From NCBI RefSeq assembly GCF_905147045.1, contig NC_065911.1, forward strand, positions 4,960,001-5,024,000: DNA of 64,000 bases, read 5' to 3'. The translations under genes and the position numbers were made by a program. Of this stretch, positions 10,418 through 21,095 are shown in pieces; position 1 is the first letter of the stretch, and each line of letters opens with the position of its first letter. The notes beneath the pieces are model-generated. The model did no database searches. It was not told the origin of the DNA and was given only the letters and a program-made list of their open reading frames with translations. The DNA is from Nymphalis io (Eukaryota; Arthropoda; Insecta; Lepidoptera; Nymphalidae).

Positions 10418-10680
10418 ATAGAGTTACCAAAACCAAAATATACTGCCGCTGTTACCTAATAATTTAAGGTTTTTTTTATACCTATAATTTAAAAAAAGGT
10501 TTTTTACAGGCACGTTTAAATGGCAGACTTTGAAGGATTTTCTACAAAAATTCCATGAAGTCACAGGTTTTGCTAGTATATTATATTTTAATAAAAATAT
10601 GTCCTTTGACCGTAACAGTCACAAAGGATAATATTGAAAATCGGCGTTATGTTCTCAAAGCCAACGTAAAAGTGAGTGCC
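10418..10680. other. Unique A/T-rich DNA
   Basis: Nothing recognised. The open frame that starts here runs through the (AT) tract into LINE sequence and is not a gene. Confidence 0.45.
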
Positions 10681-10682
10681 TA

Positions 10683-10701
10683 TAATTATATATATACATA
10701 C

Positions 10702-10750
<49 letters not shown>
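10683..10750. repeat. (AT)n microsatellite, imperfect
   Basis: A TATATATA tract with short TACATACA interruptions at its left side. It sits just upstream of a LINE-J 3' fragment. Confidence 0.95.
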
Positions 10751-10751
<1 letters not shown>

Positions 10752-10777
10752 TACGCCGATATATAGATTTGGGTTAG

Positions 10778-10860
10778 ATCGCGTTTGGACTCTACTACCA
10801 CTTACCATCAGGTGGAGTAGAGTCATTTGCCCTCCCGGCGAATATAAAAAAAAAAAAAAA
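10778..10860 (+). mobile_element. LINE-J fragment E, solo 3' end with poly(A)
   Basis: TCGCGTTTGGACTCTACTAC through the full 3' hairpin (10788-10824) and CCCTCCCGGCGAATAT to a 15-base A tail (10846-10860) match the last 80 bases of copies A and C. It shows that extreme 5' truncation leaves the hairpin and tail as an insertion unit. Confidence 0.9.
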
Positions 10861-11228
10861 CGATGGCAGCCATTGTAACATACTATTTTTATTATTATGT
10901 TTTTCATCAATACATTGTTTTTTTTTCTCGTAGATGTTATTACTTAAATGTTTATTGTTGTATATTTTTATTGCTAAAAATATTTTAATTAATAACAATT
11001 ATTATTTATTTTTTAGTTAATTAATATATGCCTGGTATATGTTAAATTTAGAAACAGATTCATGTTTTAAAGTAATTTGTCCTTGAGTCATATATTATGC
11101 GTTCCTTGTTCGAAATGCTCGTTTATTTTTAAAGACTTGCGCGCCATCATCTTCACAATATTGAGATCCTCATAGTATCGAATTTGACCATCCACGCCCA
11201 GTTAAAATTTTATAGGTCATCAGTCTTT
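10861..11228. other. A/T-rich stretch, nothing recognised
   Basis: No gene or repeat was recognised. Confidence 0.45.
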
Positions 11229-11530
11229 CTGGTGGTAGAGCTTTGTGCAATTTTGTCTGTCGTTATGGGTAGATACCACCCACTCATCAGATATTCTACC
11301 GCAAAACAGCAGCACTTGGTATTGTTGCGTTCCGGTTTGAAGGGTGAGTGAGCCAGTGTAATTGCAGGCACAAGGGACATAACATCTTAGTTCCCAAGTT
11401 TAGTGGCGCATTGGTGATGTAAGCGATGGTTAACATTTCTTACAACGCCATTGTCTATGGGCATTGGTGACCACTTACCATCAGGTGGCCCATATGCTCG
11501 TCCGCCTACCTATTCTATAAATAAATAAAT
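11229..11530 (+). mobile_element. RP290 copy, full length
   Basis: It runs from CTGGTGGTAGAGCTTTGTGC to ACCACTTACCATCAGGTGG and CCTACCTATTCTATAA. The tail then becomes ATAAATAAATA and leads into an (AT) tract, so the microsatellite probably grew from the retroposon tail. Confidence 0.92.
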
Positions 11531-11561
11531 ATAAATATATATATATATATATATATACTCT

Positions 11562-11623
<62 letters not shown>
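11531..11623. repeat. (AT)n microsatellite in two blocks with inverted flanks
   Basis: Two TATATA blocks are separated by ACTCTTATAA. ACTCTTAT (11557-11564) and its complement ATAAGAGT (11621-11628) bracket the second block, making a cruciform-prone unit. Confidence 0.9.
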
Positions 11624-11625
<2 letters not shown>

Positions 11626-11628
11626 AGT

Positions 11629-11911
11629 TTACCGTTGCAAAAGAATACTAAGTTTATCGTTTATTTGTATTGAATTCTTAAGTACAATATTCGCGAAATG
11701 AAAATATAACTGTAAACATAATTAATTTAATGAAATATCTATTGCCATCTTTAATATGTTTACAAATATTATTATTCTATGTAAAAAATGTAGTGATTGT
11801 CAAAGTATATAATATATATATGTTATTTCTTATAATTTATAAAAAATATTTGTATTATAATCAAATAGATATCATCTGTAGATATGTATGTCTGTCATCA
11901 ATGACAGAAAC
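11629..11911. other. A/T-rich stretch, nothing recognised
   Basis: A short plus frame (MKYLLPSLICLQILLFY...) is present, but A/T-rich codons give hydrophobic residues by default. It is not called. Confidence 0.4.
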
Positions 11912-12205
11912 CTGGTGGTAGGGCTTTGTGCAAGCTCGTCTGGGTAGGTACCACCCACTCATCAGATATTCTACCGCAAAACAGCTGTTCTTGGTATTAT
12001 TGTGTTCAGGTTGGAAGGGTGAGTGAGCCAGCGTAATTACAGGCACAAGGGACATAAAATCTTAGTTCCCAAGGTTGGTGACGCATCGGCTATAAGCGAT
12101 GGTTGACATTTCTTACAATGCCAATGTCTAAGGGCGTTTGGTGTCCACTTAACATCAGGTGGCCCAAATGCTCGTCCACCTTCCTATTCTATAAAAAAAA
12201 AAAAA
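11912..12205 (+). mobile_element. RP290 copy, full length with A tail
   Basis: It starts CTGGTGGTAGGGCTTTGTGC and ends CCACTTAACATCAGGTGGCC, CCTATTCTAT, then 13 A. It has one substitution in the hairpin loop side (TTAACA for TTACCA). It lies about 390 bases after another copy in the same orientation. Confidence 0.92.
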
Positions 12206-12335
12206 GAAGTCGAAGTTAGAAACTAAAAAAAAAATTTTTTAACTAAAATTAACCAAAAATATATTTTTTTAATTGGGTAATTGACATTCCGAATCCATTA
12301 TAAAGTGGCGAAACTTAAACTCAGAACAGAGCAGT

Positions 12336-12416
12336 CGGCTTATTCTGTAAGATTAAACTTGAAACTCACCGCAGAAATCGGTAATGAAATGTCAGAAAGT
12401 GATGTGAGACATTGAT
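12336..12416 (+). repeat. Unclassified dispersed repeat U2, copy 1
   Basis: GGCTTATTCTGTAAGA, AACTCACCGC and GAAATGTCAGAAAGTGATGTG followed by GACATTGA recur in the same order at 37391-37470 and 48498-48583. It is about 80-100 bases, and no family is recognised. Confidence 0.55.
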
Positions 12417-12794
12417 TATAAAGATTAAAAAATATGGTGGTCGGGAACCGAACCAGCAACAAAAGTATTCCCATGTTACATTATTAACATTTTTAGGCAC
12501 AAATTATAATGCTGATGACATTTTCAATGCAATAAAAAAAGGAAAAACAAAATCCTATTTCTTAAAAATGTTAGGGAAATATATTAGATCCTAAAGATTG
12601 AGAAATGCAGACCGAGACCAATCATACAAAGTGCTCCGATACTTCCAGACTGTTGTCTGTATTAATCTTCTATTATAAAGCACGCGCTTAGTTTTGAATT
12701 CTTGCCAAATGACAGGAACTCAAGGCTAAGAAATCGTGAGGACAGTAAAAATTTATCATGCATGAATATACGGAACCTTAAATATCAACTGAAA
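12417..12794. other. Unique A/T-rich DNA
   Basis: A 60-codon plus frame (MIIKIKKYGGREPN...) has no recognisable domain and is not supported as a gene. Nothing else was seen. Confidence 0.4.
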
Positions 12795-12804
12795 TGTTTC
12801 ACAG

Positions 12805-13112
12805 TAACAGTAACAGGCTGTGAATGTAACACTGCTGGACTAAGGCCTCTCCCTTTTTGAGGAGAAGATTTGGAGCTTATTCCACCACGCTGCTCCAATG
12901 CGGGTTGGTGGAATACACATGTGGCAGAATTTCAGTGAAATTAGACACATGCAGGTTTCCTCACGATGTTTTCCTTCACCGTCAAGCACGAGATGAATTA
13001 TAATCACAAATTAAGCACATGAAAATTCAGTGGCGCTTGCCCGGGTTTGAACCCACGATCATCGGTTAAGATTCACGCGTTCTTACCCCTGGGCCATTTC
13101 GGCTTCTTGTTG
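12805..13112 (-). mobile_element. SINE-A copy with target-site duplication
   Basis: Full-length minus copy: tail block CAGTAACAGGCTG, body GGAGCTTATTCCACCACGCTG, and head with B box GGGTTTGAACCC in reverse ending GGCCATTTCGGCTT. The flanks TGTTTCACAG (12795-12804 and 13113-13122) are identical, a 10-base target-site duplication typical of LINE-mediated insertion. The head anticodon arm (ATCTTAA, then GATCGTGGGTTC) resembles tRNA-Lys(CTT). Confidence 0.93.
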
Positions 13113-13122
13113 TGTTTCACAG

Positions 13123-14333
13123 CAATGCTTTTAATTAATATGGATCGTAATCCAATCACGATGTTTCATTATGGATTCGTGTTAATTACCCTTTACCACC
13201 AAATATGAAAATCAAACTTAATTTTCATGAAAGCACTTAAATAAATATTAAATAATTTTAACAATGAGCTTCTTATAATATTATTTTACACCATCTGTGT
13301 CATCGGGTACCGAAACTTAGCTAATACACCTCCACTAAATGTGGCAATGAAGAGGACATAGTGACGTCATCAATCGAGTTAAATGGCAAGGGACGTGTGT
13401 AGACAGCCGATAGAGTGTTACTTTAGATTTGTGGCCAGAGTGCAAGCGTTGAAATAACATTAATTTTTTTTTGCATAATTCATATTTTTTTATCCATTTA
13501 AGTAACACGGATGATCAGTCAATAATTACACAATAATTGTCATTTAGCTTTTGTATTTTGTAAAGGTATTAAAGGCAGAATTCAATAATTTAATCTTATA
13601 ATACATTTTTCACTGTATCAAAAACTTTGATCAAAAGATTTAAGGTAATAACAATTTCGAAGGTGTAACACGTAGTAGAGTTTCTCTTATTTATACTAAC
13701 AAAATATTAATATTTATTTTTATTCTTGGCAACCATAAGCCTTGATAGCTTTTTTGGGTGCAGAAACATATCGTGTTTCGACTTATCATATCTGAAAACA
13801 AATCCAAGGCCAATGAAATGGGACCTTTTTAAGAACCTTGGGGGAATTAAACGATCGTCTCCTGGTTATTTTTTATACTGATAATTTCTCTTTATATTTT
13901 AATTTTAATTTAAAAACACCGTTTCTCTTCTCAGCTCACGGTATTTCGTTTCCGAACCGGTTCATTACATAACAATGCTACAGTGCTGGTGGTAGTTTCT
14001 AAGTTTATTATCAATAAGTAAGTGTAATGTTTATATGTTGGATAAAGTATTTTGATTTTTATTTGAAATAAGCATTTCGCCGCCATAACTGTGACCACAC
14101 AATGTAACCTATATATGCGCCCACAAGCTAGACGTGCTGAATATGAATACAAGAGCAATGAGCTGAAGAATTCAACGTGTGACCACTCCCTTATATACAT
14201 AAGATGCAATCTTGGGATGTTGGAGTTGAACCTTGTCGTATGTCGGTTAAATTTCCGTTTATTATTCTGACAAAAATATACTTTTATTTTATATCTAAAA
14301 AGTATGTCAAAATATATTTTACGTTCTTATTGT
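13123..14333. other. Unique DNA between two SINE-A copies
   Basis: It contains a TGACGTCA site at 13362-13369 and a 27-base segment (13964-13990) identical to part of the degenerate SINE-A at 16587-16613. No gene was recognised; the minus frame at 13931-14209 has no domain. Confidence 0.4.
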
Positions 14334-14646
14334 ACAGTAACAGTAACAGTAACAGCCTGTTAATTTCCCACTGCTGGGCTAAGGCAGACTCTCCCTTTTG
14401 AGGAGAAGGTTTGGAGCTTATTCCACCACGCTGCTCCAATGCGGGTTGGTAGAATACAAATGTGGCAGAATGTCAATGAAATTAGAGACAAGCAGGTTAC
14501 GTTACGATGTTTTCCTTCACCGTCAAGCACGAGATAAATTATACACACAAATTAAGCACATGAAAATTCAGTGGTGCTTGCCCGAGTTTGAACCTACGAT
14601 CATCGGTTAAGATTCACGCGTTCTAACCACTAGGCTATCTCGGCTT
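14334..14646 (-). mobile_element. SINE-A copy, full length
   Basis: It starts with CAGTAA repeats, followed by CTGTTAATTTCCCACTGCTG, and ends ACCACTAGGCTATCTCGGCTT. Flanks TTATTGTA before and after (ending at about 14333 and 14660) look like a short target-site duplication. The body is close to the other young copies. Confidence 0.92.
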
Positions 14647-15296
14647 TTCTTTTTATTGTATTAAATCGTAATTTTTGAAATTAATAATTAATAAACATTA
14701 CAAAAATAATTAACTAAAATATTATAAAATTTCTTAGAACTAATGTTTCATCTGTAAATTAAAACAAGTCTCATTACGAATGATATATCGCAACTCGTCA
14801 CGTAATCGCACAATCACTTAAAATTTCTGACAAAATTGTCCAGAGAGAACGAATGAATGGGTTCTTTATACGAACGCTTTTACAAAAATGACCTTTTTTC
14901 TTAAAATCATATAAAGATACCATTACGCTGAATCTCGTCCTCACAAAAGACCTTTTATGGGTTGTCCATGCAGTAGTGGTATTACTAATGGCGTATAAGG
15001 AAATTGTTTAACACTTAGGGCAATTTACAATTGTTAGAAAAATTTCAGGACATTTTACGTTACTCTATGAAAATTCCCTAGTGGAACATCTTTATATTTG
15101 TTTTTTATAGTTTGTTTATAAAGACAAGTGGCTTATGTAGTAACTTTTGTTCAAAGGTTTCTTAAAATAATGCTTCATTGTTCTAGTGGCAAGTATATAA
15201 CGACGTAATTTTGGTTGCCCCTTAGGCATGGAAATCTCCAGATTTCGCTTAAAAAAATAAGTCCAGAATCCGAAGTCCCGATTGCTAATTGCAATT
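14647..15296. other. A/T-rich DNA, possible old SINE-B head at 15180-15240
   Basis: TTCTAGTGGCAAGTATATAA faintly resembles a SINE-B head in the plus direction. Nothing else was recognised. Confidence 0.3.
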
Positions 15297-15500
15297 TAGC
15301 TAGACCAGAGAAATGAATCCTACCTGTTTGGTGGCTTTACGTGTTTTACGAGGTACGTGAGTTTACGCTCCAGCTACCAAACTCCGAGCTGCTACTAAAA
15401 ATACTTGACACGAAAACCCAAAAATTTTTTTAGTGTTCTGACACAGGATTCGAACCTATGACCTCGTGATAACAATCTTGTATGATATACTCTAGGCCAC
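15297..15500 (-). mobile_element. SINE-B copy, head side retained
   Basis: GGCTTTACGTG, TTTACGAGGTACG, CTCCGAGCTGCTACT and a reverse B box GGATTCGAACC followed by TCTAGGCC match SINE-B. The 3' half is absent. Confidence 0.65.
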
Positions 15501-15858
15501 TTCAACAGATTTAACATACTATACACAAAATAGAAACTCATATAAAACAATTTTGTTGCGATAGACTTTTGAAATATTGTCAATTTGTCAACCTTCCAAT
15601 ACTCGTCAGACACAGGACGGGGTCAAATTAGATTCAAATCAGGCGAGACGACGCCACCCTTATTATCTGAATAGAAACGATATTACCGTCTCCTATGAAC
15701 AGGGAAATGATATCTTGTGGCTGTCTGTTTATAATTTATATATTGAATATAAATAATCATTAAAGCAGGCAATTGCTGTTTTTATTTTGTGGTGATAATG
15801 GAACAATAATCGTCGCGTTCAAGTTTTGCAATATATATATTTAAATTAATTCTTAAAT
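15501..15858. other. Unique DNA with a GC-richer island (15600-15720)
   Basis: The island has a 29-codon open minus frame without a start or splice context. A regulatory or conserved non-coding role is possible but not shown. Confidence 0.25.
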
Positions 15859-15941
15859 TCTAATTTAAATAAAATAAAGAAAAAAGAAATTTTGGTTTCT
15901 TTTTCTTTATTTTATATATTATATATATTATTTAAATTAGA
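15859..15941. repeat. Imperfect fold-back element, about 83 bases
   Basis: Core arms 15871-15889 and 15896-15913 pair over 18 bases with one bulged A. Outer arms TCTAATTTAAAT (from 15859) and ATTTAAATTAGA (to 15941) also pair, with an extra A/T run on the right side. It could be a degenerate fold-back element or a larger inverted duplication. Confidence 0.7.
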
Positions 15942-16150
15942 GAGATAGAATAAAAAGTAAAAAATAAATTTGCTAATTACCTTCCATCCATTAATAGGGG
16001 GTTGATATCAAATGTCGTAAACTTTTTATTGTAAGCTATTCGTACGTTAAATAAAATGTAATTTATGAAGGCAAATTACAAATAGATATACATATGAATA
16101 TACAGGATTATAGGCATGATAAAAAACTAATATTCGTTTCAATTAATATC

Positions 16151-16355
16151 CTGACTGATTTCGGCCAAAGGGCTAATCTTAAGTGAGAGTAGCCAACGTC
16201 AAAGGATATATGCACCATAGTGCCCAAGTGTGTGCGCAAACACCTGTGTTTCATTATGTATTCCATTATAATCTGATGGTTTGGCAATCCCATACAACCC
16301 GACAGAATTCAGGTACAGGTCCAACGGCTTAACGTGCTTTCCGAGGTACGGGAAA
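16151..16355 (-). mobile_element. SINE-B copy lacking its head
   Basis: CTGACTGATTTCGGCC, AAGTGTGTGCGCAAACACCTG, AATCTGATGGTTTGGCAATC and GTGCTTTCCGAGGTACGGG match the family in reverse. The tRNA-like head is missing. Confidence 0.8.
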
Positions 16356-16517
16356 TCGCTAGTAAACGATAAGATCTCCCTTTCTAAATCTCTTCAAGAG
16401 TTCATTTCATATGTCTATATCTCTGTGTGAATATAAAATAATAGTTTTATAAATATTACTGTATCTTTAATTATAATTGAACGTTGGACCGATTACAATA
16501 AAATTCAAATAAAAAAA

Positions 16518-16665
16518 TAACTATCCATAAATGTCCCACTACTGGGAAAAGGCCTCCACCCCACTTATAAAGTAGATTTGGAATTTATTACATAACAATG
16601 CTACAGTGCTGGTTGCTTGGATTGTGGACATACATGTGACAGAATTTCTCTTAAACTGCTAGTAT
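16518..16665 (-). mobile_element. SINE-A-like copy, divergent subfamily
   Basis: AATGTCCCACTACTGGG, AAGGCCTCC, TTTGGAATTTATTACATAAC and ATGTGACAGAATTTC follow SINE-A order. A 27-base stretch (16587-16613) is identical to 13964-13990, although the usual SINE-A has ATTCCACCACGCTGC here. Confidence 0.6.
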
Positions 16666-17642
16666 TAAAAGAACAGCTTAGTCATCAGCTTCTGTCACAT
16701 TCCACTGTACGTATATTCCACCTTGTAACGTACAAGCAAATTATCAAATCATAAAGAACCATTCGTAATATCTTAATTTCTTTTAATAAAACATATCAAA
16801 TTTTCAATCTAAAGTATGTATGTGAAATATTAAAGTCAATGTTTATTGTGTGTGATAAAAAAGCATGGCATCTTAAAGGGGACGCAGGTCCGTCTGGGCG
16901 GTGGTTTTTATCTTAACCGCATTTCTCGAATATTCTCCAATGTTCTGATCCCGTATACGAAATGCTTTATAAATTAAGGCCTAAACGTAGATATTTTTGG
17001 TATAAAAAAACTTTTGTATATTCTAATAAAGCGTTGTTTTGCTTCGCTCAAGCATATGTTTATTATGTTTTTAGTGTTTTTTATTGCTTTTTGATATCAA
17101 AAGATTTACGTTTTTCTTTTATAATACTTCTAATATAGTGTATTTTTGAATATATTATATTTTTCCTGTATGTATAAAGGTTAATGTCTTAAAGTAATTA
17201 TTTCTTTAGTTGATCTGCTTGAAAATTCGAGTTTTAGTTAAAAACTAAACATTTATAATTTATTCTGTGCACGGCAATGATGAAACACATAGCCTGGAAA
17301 CGTGTGTGTCGTAAAATACTTTGGAATATAAATTTATTCCAATTCGCAGTGAAGTAGCTTTTGACTAACTTACTTATAGAAGATTTATTTCACGGGAATG
17401 GAAATGTTCTCAGAAGACAAAAAAAAAATCTCCATAAAGAAATTCTGACGAATTTTATAATATACATACACATATATGCAAAGACATACATTTAAGCTGT
17501 TACTAATAGTCATTGTACAAGATAAATTAAAAAAAGAGCTAGCACCAGGTTCCACCACCAGGATCGGAAAGTAGATTCTACCAAACAGAACCGGCAAATA
17601 ACTCAGTAGATACTTTGTCATCATCCATACGTGTCATGTTGC
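16666..17642. other. A/T-rich stretch, nothing recognised
   Basis: No gene, RNA or repeat was recognised on either strand. Confidence 0.45.
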
Positions 17643-17937
17643 TTGGTAGTAGTAGGGCTTTGTGCAAGCGTCATCATATATTCTACCGCCAAGCAGCAAT
17701 ATTTAGTGTTGTGTTCCGATTTGAACGGTAAGTAAGCCAGTTTCACTACAGGCATAATATGTCCCTCGTGCTTCATCTACACCTTCGTTTTCACGTACAT
17801 CTTCGTTCCCAAGGTTGGCTTTGGCGATGTAAGAAATGGTTAATATTTCTTAGACCGCCAATGTCTATTGCCACCCATAGACATTGGTCACCATTTACCA
17901 TCATTTAGGCCATTGGCCAGTATTTAAAAAAAAAAAC
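17643..17937 (+). mobile_element. RP290 copy, divergent, with inverted duplication
   Basis: GGTAGTAGTAGGGCTTTGTGC through GTTCCCAAGGTTGG to an A tail follows RP290 order. Near the 3' end, arms 17858-17868 and 17877-17887 form a perfect 11-base hairpin because CCAATGTCTAT has been copied back in reverse after it. Confidence 0.8.
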
Positions 17938-17989
17938 ATAAATAATCAATTTTATATATCCTGTATGAAAATCAACGTAACACCTAACT

Positions 17990-18030
17990 AAAATGCGGGC
18001 GAAGCCGCGGTCTGACACTAGCAATTAATT
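17990..18030 (+). mobile_element. Short GC-rich retroposon scrap
   Basis: GCGGGCGAAGCCGCGG followed by TCTGACACTAGC is a motif often seen at ends of lepidopteran RTE-like repeats (from memory). It is too short for a firm call. Confidence 0.3.
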
Positions 18031-19130
18031 AAGAAATAGAACGTTAAAGTTGTGTTATATGTGTGTACTATTAATATAATAATTCAAAATAATCAAAAAT
18101 TAACCTATAGACAAATACACGCGCACACAAACTTATAAATACTAAAAAAATAAGAACCAGCAATTTTGATAAATGCTTTTCACAAACAATAATATCAACT
18201 TATTTTATAATATAAATTTTACCAAGTTAGTGAGAAAAGCCTTATGTTGATTTTAAATTGCATTTTTGTTGTTCTTTAATTAAAGAACAATTTAAGACCA
18301 CCGCCACCAATTTTAGAGAATTATTATTATTATTCCTATTCTCCCCTTCCCAGCGTAAAGCTTGTGTTAGGAGTTAGTATCACGTTATCACGATATCAGG
18401 ATTGAACCTGAGACTTTCCTTTAAGCTATTGAGACTTTCAAATTGAATCTAAACCATGTTTAGTTTATCACTTTATATATTATTTATTCCTACTTATACA
18501 TATTAGAAAAGTATTTCCTTCTATATTTAAGATATATAAATAAAATTAACAAAAGATTTTGTCGTTTCGACGTAAACAGTCCGACAATCCTTAAAGAGGT
18601 CGAGTCGCTCTTCCAAAACTGCATACCAAATTACTACCAATAAAAACACATATCCAACGAATCCAAATAAAAGAATGACGAATAGCTTCGTTATGAGAAA
18701 TTTGAGTCGAACGATTTAAGAATACTTTGTTGATAGATTACAAAACGTTTAAAATTTACAAGATTTTTGCATTTGAAAAACGAGAAAAGTTTAAAAGATT
18801 TTTAAAATTTTTATACTAATTAAATCTTCAGATCGACCAGCAGAATTTGTCTCGAGATTATTTAATCATTGGATTTAAACGACTAACTAAGAAGCCAGAC
18901 GCTTTCAATTACTCGTTGTTATATTGCTTTTTATTTGGCTTTAGGAATTTTTGAGATATGTCATGTCATGAGTTATCATAAGATGAGAGTGAGACAAAGA
19001 GATTTAAGTATGAATTAAGAGCTATAAGGGAAGAGGGAGATAAAAAAATCAAGGATTGACTATGTGTTGGAAATGTAGAAGTAAATATTATATTAAATTA
19101 AGTGGGAGTTATATAAAAATAACACAATTT
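18031..19130. other. A/T-rich stretch, possible old tRNA-like head at 18395-18435
   Basis: ATCAGGATTGAACCTGAGACT resembles a reverse B box of a tRNA-derived repeat, without a recognisable body. Nothing else was seen. Confidence 0.3.
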
Positions 19131-19411
19131 CTTTTTATAGAATAGGAAGGCGGACAAGCGGGCCACTGATGGTAAGTGGTCACCAACGCCCTTAGACATT
19201 GGCATTGTAAGAAATGTCAACCATCGCTTACATAGCCAATGCGCCAACCTTGGGAACTAAGATTTTATGTCCCTTGTGCCTGTAATTACACTGGCTCACT
19301 TACCCTTCAAACTGAAACACAACAATATCAAGTACTGCTGTTTTGCGGTAGAATATCTAATGAGTGAGTGATACCTACCCAGACGAGCTTTCACAAATGC
19401 CTACCACCAGT
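19131..19411 (-). mobile_element. RP290 copy
   Basis: It runs from CTTTTTATAGAATAGGAAGG and GGGCCACTGATGGTAAGTGG to ACCCAGACGAGC and CTACCACCAGT. It has small deletions in the tail (AAGCGGGCC for AGCATATGGGCC). Confidence 0.9.
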
Positions 19412-20052
19412 AAATTGATTAGCGCTAAAGCGATATAACCGCTTCTTGTAGATCTTTCTTTTATGTTATTTATGTATATGTGTATTGTTGTACAAAAAAG
19501 AGTATTTTGAATTTGTATTCTTGTTAGACTTTTGAATAACTTAATTTAATAACAATAAAATTTTGACAAAACCACATCTCGAGATTTTTAAGTAAAATGC
19601 AGTAAATAACTAACAATATATCATAGTACTTAATAAGTCATAGTACTTACGAAGGTGTACAATACAAAAATGTTAATATTTTATTTTACTTGATATAGGT
19701 AAATCCAGTTCAAAATAAAAAATAAAATATAAGAAAACTACACTATATTATCAAGGGCTGTGTTCGCATACATACATATAGTATATTCAGACAAAAACTG
19801 GATAGGGCTGTTATTAGGATTTTTTGTAAAACTCTTTCGCTTTAATTTAACAACATCTTCTGTCGCATGTTAGCCATACTTCAATTATATAATTAATACT
19901 TAAATCAGTCGCTGCGGCGCTGTTGAGAGGAGAAAACTACGGAAAAACAATTGACAGCGCTTTGTATTAATTATCATATAATTAAACGAACTATATTATG
20001 TTCTTCAGAATAATTAGTAAAATATGCACAACGCAAAAAAACAATTCAGTAC
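19412..20052. other. A/T-rich stretch, nothing recognised
   Basis: No gene or repeat was recognised. Confidence 0.45.
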
Positions 20053-20213
20053 TATGAAATTAGACACATACAGGTTTCCTCACGATGTTTTTCTTCACCG
20101 TCAAGCACGATAAACACAAATTAAGCACATGAATATTCAGTGGTGCTTGCCCGGGCTTGAACCCACGATCATCAGTTAAGATTCGCATTCTAACCACTAG
20201 GCCATCTCGGCTT
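20053..20213 (-). mobile_element. SINE-A copy keeping head but missing 3' half
   Basis: From ATGAAATTAGACACATACAGG to the reversed head GGCCATCTCGGCTT. The 3' body and CAGTAA tail are absent, the opposite of usual 5' truncation, so a later deletion is more likely than incomplete reverse transcription. Confidence 0.88.
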
Positions 20214-20536
20214 ATATAGTACACGTAAACTTTTCATTTTTATCAGTGACTTATACCAATAGTCATTTGCTTTAAACATACTTCAATATTTTGCTTACGA
20301 CGAAACGTCAGATTCACTTGAATGTCTTTATTTTAATAATAACATAAATTAGAAAAATTGTGATTATAATTAATTTACGTTGTGGGATATTATCGTAAAT
20401 TTGTGTTATTTTATTATTGAGAGATGCGCGTAACTGATCGGTAATGTTGGTGGTCGTGAGTCAAGTCATTATTGATATGGCAATTGTTGTGTCGACTTCA
20501 TTCGCTTGTTCTTATCTCTATAATTCAGTATCAATT
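20214..20536. other. Unique A/T-rich DNA
   Basis: Nothing recognised. Confidence 0.45.
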
Positions 20537-20790
20537 GGCTCGTTGACCGGTTGCTTAGCTTATCATGTCACCAAACGTGGGGTCTTGCGTTCAACCCCGG
20601 GTCGGGCCAATAAAAAGTGATTCGGTTTCTGTCAAAAAGTTCTCTATAGCAGCCTCAAGACAGGGAGTTAGCAGAGTTTGTTACACAGAAAGCCATTGGT
20701 TCGTTGTCGTTGCGTCAGATTTCCCGTTCCATCGGATTATGAGCGTGGAGATATAAAGTGTGCTTGTGTACGTGTATTTGTCATTCACAG
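20537..20790 (+). mobile_element. SINE-B copy, nearly full length
   Basis: The head GGCTCGTTGACCGGTTGC with B box GCGTTCAACCCC, then GGGTCGGGCCAATAAAAAGT, CCATCGGATTATGAG and a GTGTGCTTGTG tail. It is followed after about 10 bases by an RP290 copy. An open frame of 63 codons here is SINE sequence, not a gene. Confidence 0.75.
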
Positions 20791-20799
20791 TTAATTAGT

Positions 20800-21095
20800 C
20801 TTTTTTTTTATATAGAGTAGGAAGGCGGACGAGCATTTGGGCCACCTGATGGGAAGTGGTCACCAAACGCCCTTAGACATTGGCATTGTAAGAAATGTCA
20901 ACCATCGCTTATACAGCCAATGCGCCACCAACCTTGGGAACTAAGATTTTATGTCCCTTGTGCCTGTAATTACACTGGCTCACTCACCCTTCAAACCGGA
21001 ACACAACAATAACAAGTACTGCTGTTTTGCGGTAGAATATCTGATGAGTGGCTGGTACCTACCCAGACGAGCTTGCACAAAGCTCTACCACCAGT
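20800..21095 (-). mobile_element. RP290 copy, full length
   Basis: From a T run and ATATAGAGTAGGAAGGCGGAC to GCACAAAGCTCTACCACCAGT. The body is intact. It has one change in the hairpin (GATGGGAAGTGG). Confidence 0.93.

Noticed and set aside
10686..10910. Frames with long YIYIYI runs (also 59824-60048)
   Set aside because: They are translations of (AT)n microsatellites.
11531..11623. CRISPR-like or satellite array
   Set aside because: It is a simple (AT)n microsatellite without spacers.
14360..14610. Open frames of 60-70 codons in SINE-A copies (also at 35711, 44408, 58910, 30613)
   Set aside because: They recur only where SINE-A recurs and have no domain; retroposon sequence, not genes.
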